Assembly: GCF_000091045.1 (NCBI RefSeq)
Contig: NC_006684.1
Span: 16,001 to 80,000 of the forward strand
Length of the DNA stretch: 64,000 nt
Source: Cryptococcus deneoformans JEC21
Taxonomy: Eukaryota > Basidiomycota > Tremellomycetes > Tremellales > Cryptococcaceae
Direction: 5' to 3'
This document shows, one piece after another, positions 58,541-64,000 of the stretch. Position 1 is the stretch's first letter. Each line of letters opens with the position of its first letter. The notes beneath the pieces were generated by a model that ran no database searches, was not told the origin of the DNA, and saw only the letters and a program-made list of their open reading frames with translations. A program made the translations under genes and the position numbers.

Positions 58541-61405
58541 CTAACTGCCATTCACCTAAACCACACACACGCATCAGCTTTTTTCCCAGAAAAAGAAAAA
58601 AAAAAAAAAACCACCCACCTTGCTTTTCACAGTCGTCAAATACTGCGCATAACTCGACATCCTATCCATCCGATCTTCCACCAACAAACTCAACGCCCAG
58701 CTCCTCAACGCCGGCTCGGCATCACTCTTCACCACATACAACTGCGGCCTATACACTCCCCTCCTCATCTCCCTCGTCTTATCCACCACATTACACACCC
58801 TCTCCGAGAAGGGGTTATCCAGTCTCGGGAGGGTATATTTCCCGCCCTGTAGTTCGTGGTATGACGCGAGGTCAAAGACGTCTTGGATCAAGCGCGGGAC
58901 GGCGTCGTGCCCGACCCAGAGGAAGATGTTTTGTCCATCCTCGATTAAGAATAAACCGTGGCGCTCGAGTTTCTCCGACGTGAGGTTCAGCGCCGGGGGC
59001 AATATCATCGCCCCGTCATCGCCGCCAATCGTACCGGCCTCGGGCGGCATATTATGGAGAGAGTAAAACCTCGGGTGGATATACGGAATCAGCGTCTGGC
59101 AGGGAAGCGTGGTGAGCAGACATTGGGCATAGGCCCGCAAGTCTGGAGGGATCGAGGCGCCTTCACGCAGTCCGACGTGCTTTGTCAGCGCGCAACACAG
59201 CAGGGGGAGGAGCAACAGGTTTTCAGGCACGGCGAGCTGGGCGGAGGCGCCGCCGGCGGCAGAGGTCACCTGGTTCTTGTACACCGTCAACATTTCTCCC
59301 AGCCTGTTTGTGACGTGGTTCCGCGCATCGTCCAGGCTGTGTGACATGCTTCTCTCCACAGCCTTGTTGGCGAGGTAGGTCGCGAGCGCGATCTGGTCCG
59401 CCGAGGTGTACAGCTCGGCGATACTGTCCGTCGTCGGCATCGCCTGGGTGATCACCCTGATCCGTCGTTCGCCATAGCATGTGGTATGCAAAACAGCGGT
59501 TTGGATGACGACGAATGAGCCCTTGATATCATCCTCGATCTGGAGCTCGATCACATAGTTTTGGTCTTGCGGTACGACGGGCAGCGCGAGCAGGTCGGTC
59601 GATCGGATGAAGAAATTGCCGTGGAAGGCAGACATGCGGATCCCCCTCGACGCACGGACCCTGATCACCGCCTCGAGACCGATGGGCATCGCCAGCACTT
59701 TACCAAACTCGGTCGCAAACTTGATCGCATCCTCGCTCCTCGAGGCGTTGAAGCCTGGGTAGAGATAGGTCTGGCCGGCAGTGTATCGGGGCAGACAACC
59801 CAGTGTGGCGACATCGGTGTACGTCCCGCTGAACAGGAACATGTCGACCGAGACTTGGTTCTTGGAACACTCGATCGCAAACGTCTTGTACCAGTTGTTG
59901 CCGGCATTGAGGAGCTGAGATTCTTTCGATGTACCGAGCAGCTTGGGATCATCTCGCGCCTTGAGCACACCCTCGCCAATGGTCGGGAGGGAAGCGCCCA
60001 GCGCGATAATCTTACCGCCAATCTTCCCAATAAGCTGGTGGGCGGCCTGCAAACCCGAGCCGAGCGCGGAACCGACGGTGTGCGAGTCTTGGAACATGTC
60101 TGACAGCTTGGCAAGCAGGGATTCGATAGCGGGGCGAGATTCGGTCAGGTTGACGAGCAAGTCGACGGGTTTCGGGAGGAAGACGTCTGTCAGGTCGGGG
60201 ACGACGAGCATGCCGGCTTCGGTCGCGTCGGCGGGCAAGGAGAAGAAATGGAGGCTGGTGGAGACGGCGATGATGGCGACCTTTGTGCGGTTATCGGCAT
60301 TCGGCAACGAGTCGAGTGATTCGAGAATGGTGCGCGCGGCGACGGCGACCATGCCGCTTTGGATCGCAGCGGATGAAACGTCAATGACAAAGGCATATAC
60401 GGGCGGCTGAGGCGGCCGGACCATGTACTCTGTCGGCGCGACGAATTCGACGACGGCGTGATTCAGTTCCTTGCGCGCCCACCTGTCCGCCGGCTTCTCT
60501 GCACGCTGGTCCCAGTCAAACAGCTGCGGCACTTCGTTGCTCAGACCACACATGCAGCACTTCCACCTGTTCCCGCCTTCGATAAACGTGACAAACGGGT
60601 TGATGTACGCCCTGCACCGCCTGCATCGCGCAATCACGCCGTCCTCGACCACCGGCACATCGGGATCATTGTCCGTCTCGCGAATGGATCGGTAAGGCGC
60701 CATGACGAGCGCAAGCGGCAGCTTGGACTTGTTCAGCAAAGACTGCGTGGTGGGCATGGCGTTGAGGGTGCAGCGCTGGTACGACGGATCCGGCTGGGAG
60801 TGGGCGGACGACGTGACGCTCGCGTTGGCGGGGAGGAGGGCAGGCGGAGGCGGGTTGTCGAGCGCGGCGACGTCCGGCTGGAGACCTATCAGGTTGACCG
60901 TCTTGGTCTTTGTCGAGTGCAGCTGCTTCTCGGCATAGCCCGCGCCCTGGTACGCACCGGCAGCCGCGCCAGCGACGGGCGCGGCGCCGGGAGCAATGTT
61001 CATCTGCTGGAACTGGCCGGCGACGTGGTCCACAGCGGCGTACGGCGGCTGCTGCACGGGCTGCTGGCCCTCGAAGCCGGGGGTGATGAACTGCGGTGTG
61101 CCCTGCTCGGCGTAGCCCGCGACCGGCTGGGGGGGGCCGACGTGCGGGGCGGGCGTGTCGTAGGCGTGGGCGTACATGGCGGAGGGGTAGGCCCGGCGGC
61201 CGTGGCGCTGGGGGGGGGCGTGCGGGGTGGGGGAGGTGGGGAAGGTGGGGTTGAGGGGGACCTCCCACTGGGACCTGCCTGTGCTCTGGTCGACATAGAT
61301 GTAGGCGTTCGCCTGGGGATCCCTGCGTTACGTCAGCGCGGGCGGGCGGGGGGCGGCGTACCATCTGGCTTCCCAGCCCTGGGGGAGCATGATCGGTTGG
61401 GACAT
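58541..61405 (-). CDS. SEC24: COPII coat cargo-binding subunit Sec24 with N-terminal WW domain
   Basis: Cargo adaptor of the COPII coat on ER exit sites, partner of Sec23. Exons 61362-61405, 58619-61322 and probably a 15-nt last exon 58541-58555; 920 residues. Canonical Sec24: zinc finger [14 protein letters not shown] and WKCCMCG (~250), trunk [52 protein letters not shown] (B-site neighbourhood), the helical part and the gelsolin-like end ([18 protein letters not shown]). Unusually, the protein starts with a complete WW domain, [20 protein letters not shown] then [11 protein letters not shown] (residues 7-37), before the Gly/Gln/Pro-rich linker. The donor before the poly-T tract (58611-58618) is GTGGGT; reading through it would add GG, Phe7 and WEKS instead of VNGS. 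Confidence 0.94.
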
Positions 61406-61608
61406 TGGATACGCGGGGACGGCGGAGGGAGCTGCTGGGGGGCGGAGGGAGCTGCTGGGGCGCGCAGAGATGGAGACAGATGCAGACACCCGCCACGTCG
61501 CGGGATTGGTATAGTCCCGCTTACGTAATTGCTACCCGGCGGTGCCCGCCTGCATGATGCATGCTCGTAAACAGTCCGTTAGAGATGATACACCGACACA
61601 ACTGCACG
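61406..61608. promoter_or_regulatory. 203-bp divergent promoter SEC24 / SEH1
   Basis: Head-to-head start codons. Contains a direct repeat gggggcggagggagctgctg (near 61420-61460). No factor site assigned. Two in-frame ATGs (61561, 61585) precede the SEH1 start I chose. Confidence 0.5.
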
Positions 61609-63011
61609 ATGCTGCAGACCGACCTGCTCGCCCCCGCGCACGCAGACCTCGTCACCCGTACGTCCCGTCGCCCCGTCGCCTGTCCCCGGCGCAGCTCACT
61701 CCGCCTGCAGACCTCACGTACGACTACTACGGCGAACGCCTCGCAACATGTTCCGCCGACCAGCGCATAAAGGTCTTTCGGAAAGACGAGCACGGTAAAT
61801 GGGCCGAGGACGCCAACTGGAAGGTGAGTGCACAGACCGCCGGCGCCGGCTTACCGCAAAGGCCCACGACGCGCCCATCCTCCACCTCTCCTTCTCGCAC
61901 CCGATCCACGGCTCCCTCCTCGCCTCGTGCTCCCACGACCGCACAATCCGTATCTGGGAAGAACCCTCCTTTTCCACGTCCGCCACCGCCCCCGCCGCCT
62001 CCACCTCGCGCGCATGGCTCGAGCGCGGTATCCTCACCGGCCCCACCGGCGCCATCCGCTCCGTCCAATTCGGCCCCCCGGACCCCGCCCACGGCCTGCG
62101 TGTGGCCAGCATCGCCACCGACGGATACCTGCGCGTCCACACCTCGCTCGACCCGAGCCTGAACGACTGGTCAGAGGTCGTCAGGATCCACGTCCCTTCC
62201 CTTCCCGGCCCGTCCTCCGCGCCCAGCGACGACGGCGGCACCGGCACAGCGTCCTCCTCTGCCGCGGGCACGGGTCTCACAGGGACACTTGCCATGGCCA
62301 GTGCCGCGGGCGACAGTGGGGGCACGAGCCATCACCCGCACACATCTGAACTGGCCACGGGCGGATGGGGACTCAGCTGGTGTAAAGAACGATGGTGGGG
62401 TCCTCTCATCGCCGTCTTTGCAGGTACCTCCCCTTCCCTCAAACTCGTCTCCCTCTCCCCTACCCCATCATGCGTCCTGCTCCTCACTCCCTCCTCCACT
62501 CCTTCCACCACCTCTTCCGGCCCCACCCAGTACGCCCCACTAACATGCCTCGCATGGGCACCCAACTGCGGGAGAAACTACCACCTCTTGGCCACCGGCG
62601 CTCGTGACGGCACCATCAGGATATGGCGAGTCGAACCCCCCGGCGAACGGGGCAGAGTCGATTACGACACTGGCGGCGAAGTGGTCAAAGAGTGGAGGGG
62701 GCAGTGTACCGGCGAGTTTGGAAAAGGTGGAGCAAGGATCGGCACGGTGGATGTACGTCCTCTCCTTTCTCTCCCGTCCCACTCGAAACTAACCTTTGGC
62801 TTGGCCCACAGTGGAACGCAACAGGTACAATGCTATCTACAACAGACGACGAAGGTATCGTCAGAATATACAAACGTGCGTTCTTTGATCCCCGGACATG
62901 ACCACAACTAACATCCCTGATGCGCTAGCTACGTACGCAAGAAGCTGGAGTCTCCTCGGATCGTTGGCGGCGGAAGAACCTCCCCTGGAAGACGGTTTGA
63001 ATGGCCATTAA
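61609..63011 (+). CDS. SEH1: Seh1-like nucleoporin / SEA-complex WD40 protein
   Basis: Beta-propeller subunit shared by the nuclear-pore Y complex and the SEA (GATOR2) TORC1-regulating complex. Exons 61609-61657, 61711-61823, 61862-62752, 62812-62875, 62929-63011; 399 residues. Diagnostic N-terminus: HADLV-THLTYDYYGERLATC, SADQRIKVFRKDEHGKW, APILHLSFSHPIHGSLLASC then SHDRTIRIWEE. Later: VQFGPPDPAHGLRVASIATD, GGWGLSWCKERWWGPLIAVF, APLTCLAWAPNCGRNYHLLA then GARDGTIRIWRV, VDWNATGTMLSTTDDEGIVR, YARSWSLLGSL. The ~50-residue Ser/Gly-rich insert after VRIHVPS is longer than in yeast. In-frame ATGs at 61561 and 61585 would extend the N-terminus by up to 16 residues; I chose the one closest to the family start. 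Confidence 0.9.
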
Positions 63012-63171
63012 AAATCCTCGAAGCAAGAGGCGATAAAGTTACATTTTATTTAATATGTATAGCATCAGCAAATGCCAGACTAGACAAAAATGCATGCATA
63101 CTTGAAAACAAATCGATAGCCAAAAAGTTCTAAACTGGATCGACTACTAAAAAAACAAAAACAAGGAAAAA
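63012..63171. other. spacer SEH1 / tRNA-Cys
   Basis: 160 bp AT-rich 3' flank; includes the tRNA's T-run terminator (A-run on +, 63167-63172). Confidence 0.5.
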
Positions 63172-63263
63172 AGTGGGAAGTGGGATTCGAACCCACGACC
63201 TACCGATGATTACAAATATAAAATTGCAATCGGTTGCTCTAACCAAAACTGAGCTACTCCCAC
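63172..63263 (-). tRNA. tRNA-Cys (anticodon GCA) with 16-nt intron
   Basis: On the minus strand the sequence folds as a full cloverleaf. Acceptor GTGGGAG pairs with TTCCCAC (one G-U), D-stem GCTC/GAGC, anticodon stem ACCGA/TCGGT, T-arm GTGGG TTCGAAT CCCAC. The loop reads TT-GCA-A, followed by a 16-nt intron (63208-63223 on +) after position 37, the canonical place. The discriminator base is T, as required for tRNA-Cys. A run of T follows immediately as pol III terminator. Confidence 0.93.
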
Positions 63264-63857
63264 GCACACTTGTTTCTGCTTTTGTCGCACTTCCTATCAC
63301 ATTGTACATATCCCCTTGGGAAGAAGAGTTATACAAACCCATCAAGAAACCGCAACCGACTTGTTTTTGTTCACTCGTTCTCTTTTCGCTGTTTTAAACG
63401 ACTGCTCTGAGTATCCCAACGCGTGTCGTAGTTACTTCACACGAAGCCCAATAGCTATCGATCGACAAACGGGCATGCAAAAAGATAAAATGCCTCTTCT
63501 TCTCGCCTTATCTATTCAATTTTTAATTATTTTTGGTGAAATCGGCATGGGTATCGGGAACCACAAGCTGTCTCTTGTTGGTAAATCAATTCCGTCCGAT
63601 CCATCAGCGAAATCAGTTCAGGTCCCATCCATCATCGGCGATAGAATAGACTGAAAGAAGGGTCAATCAATCACGCATCCCCTTCCGTCGTTCCTTTTTT
63701 AACGAAAAGCGGCCAGGATCCGCCGCGGAGCATTTATTTTCACCTACTATCTGTGATGTCATGCGTTATCATTTGCCATCTCCTCGCTCGACCCCCCAAC
63801 TTTAATCATTCATACGTACATCTTGCAAAAGTCCTCGTACGAATCAGATCACCAATC
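63264..63857. other. spacer upstream of the last gene
   Basis: About 590 bp. Frames of 70-110 codons on + (e.g. 63316-63654) show no recognisable content. Presumed promoter of the F-box-like gene. Confidence 0.4.
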
Positions 63858-64000
63858 ATGACTTTAGCCAGTACCCAGGTCGGCCAGACCCCCGATATTC
63901 TGCAACTTATCTGCTCTTATTTGCCCCCCTCGACACTGTTCTCCTGCCTCCTGACGTCTTCCACATTCTTCCATTCTTCCGCACCAGAGCTGTATCGTTC
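63858..64000 (+). CDS. F-box-like protein, 3' partial
   Basis: Only the first 47 codons lie in the window: MTLASTQVGQTPDILQLICS, then YLPPSTLFSCLLTSSTFFH and APELYRS. This has the F-box/'P-x-LY' layout seen in the 24770 protein, which also begins MTLA. Membership in that family is inferred from this short stretch. No intron is visible before the window end. Confidence 0.5.
   Translation, partial: MTLASTQVGQTPDILQLICSYLPPSTLFSCLLTSSTFFHSSAPELYR

Noticed and set aside
60458..61528. 356-codon plus-strand frame opposite SEC24
   Set aside because: Shadow of SEC24 in GC-rich sequence; SEC24 on the minus strand carries all conserved motifs.

Overview
The window is nuclear DNA of a basidiomycete yeast, most likely a Tremellales (Cryptococcus/Kwoniella-like) fungus. 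The evidence is the tight gene packing, several short introns (about 40-110 nt) in nearly every gene, micro-exons of 13-16 nt, and the protein set: an HSF1 with a long low-complexity tail, a metacaspase, an Mnn1-type mannosyltransferase and a KDZ transposon relic. The species call is inference. All exon coordinates come from reading GT-AG (twice GC-AG) junctions by eye and checking that the frame is kept; they are not transcript-supported.

Left block (1-27.6 kb), gene-dense: the 3' end of an SRRM1-like PWI/RS splicing protein (+), a small KNH-like GPI-anchored wall protein (+), KGD4 (-), EXO1 (-) divergent from VPS68 (+), an unrecognised multi-membrane-span protein (-), a very large PPP1R37-like leucine-rich-repeat protein (-) divergent from HSF1 (+), the metacaspase MCA1 (-), an F-box-like protein (+) and a FAD monooxygenase (-).

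Middle block (27.6-43.8 kb) is gene-poor and repeat-rich. It holds a decayed KDZ transposase, a Ty1/copia fragment, a duplicated ~150-bp repeat, a frameshifted paralogue of the F-box-like gene, and a cryptic or decaying gene near 41 kb. Embedded in it are three ordinary genes: a medium-chain reductase whose intron lacks an AG acceptor, an Mnn1-type alpha-mannosyltransferase, and an alpha/beta-hydrolase-like gene.

Right block (43.8-64 kb) is dense again: ACC deaminase (+), SMD1 (-), STRAP (+), fructosyl-amino-acid oxidase (+), an UNC93-like MFS transporter (+), mitoribosomal mS38/COX24 (-) divergent from TRM8 (+), a small unknown gene (+), SEC24 with an N-terminal WW domain (-) divergent from SEH1 (+), an intron-containing tRNA-Cys (-), and the start of another F-box-like gene running off the end.

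There are no operons. The recurring layout is divergent pairs sharing a ~200-220 bp promoter (EXO1/VPS68, PPP1R37-like/HSF1, mS38/TRM8, SEC24/SEH1). Themes are housekeeping: splicing (SRRM1-like, SMD1, STRAP), DNA repair (EXO1), stress and cell death (HSF1, MCA1), secretion and wall (VPS68, SEC24, Mnn1-like, KNH-like), plus nitrogen scavenging from unusual amines (ACC deaminase, fructosyl-amino-acid oxidase). I did not find a convincing, entirely new biological system. The most unusual items are the WW-SEC24 fusion, the non-AG splice acceptor, the GC-AG intron pair in EXO1, the F-box-like family fragments and the relic-filled middle block.
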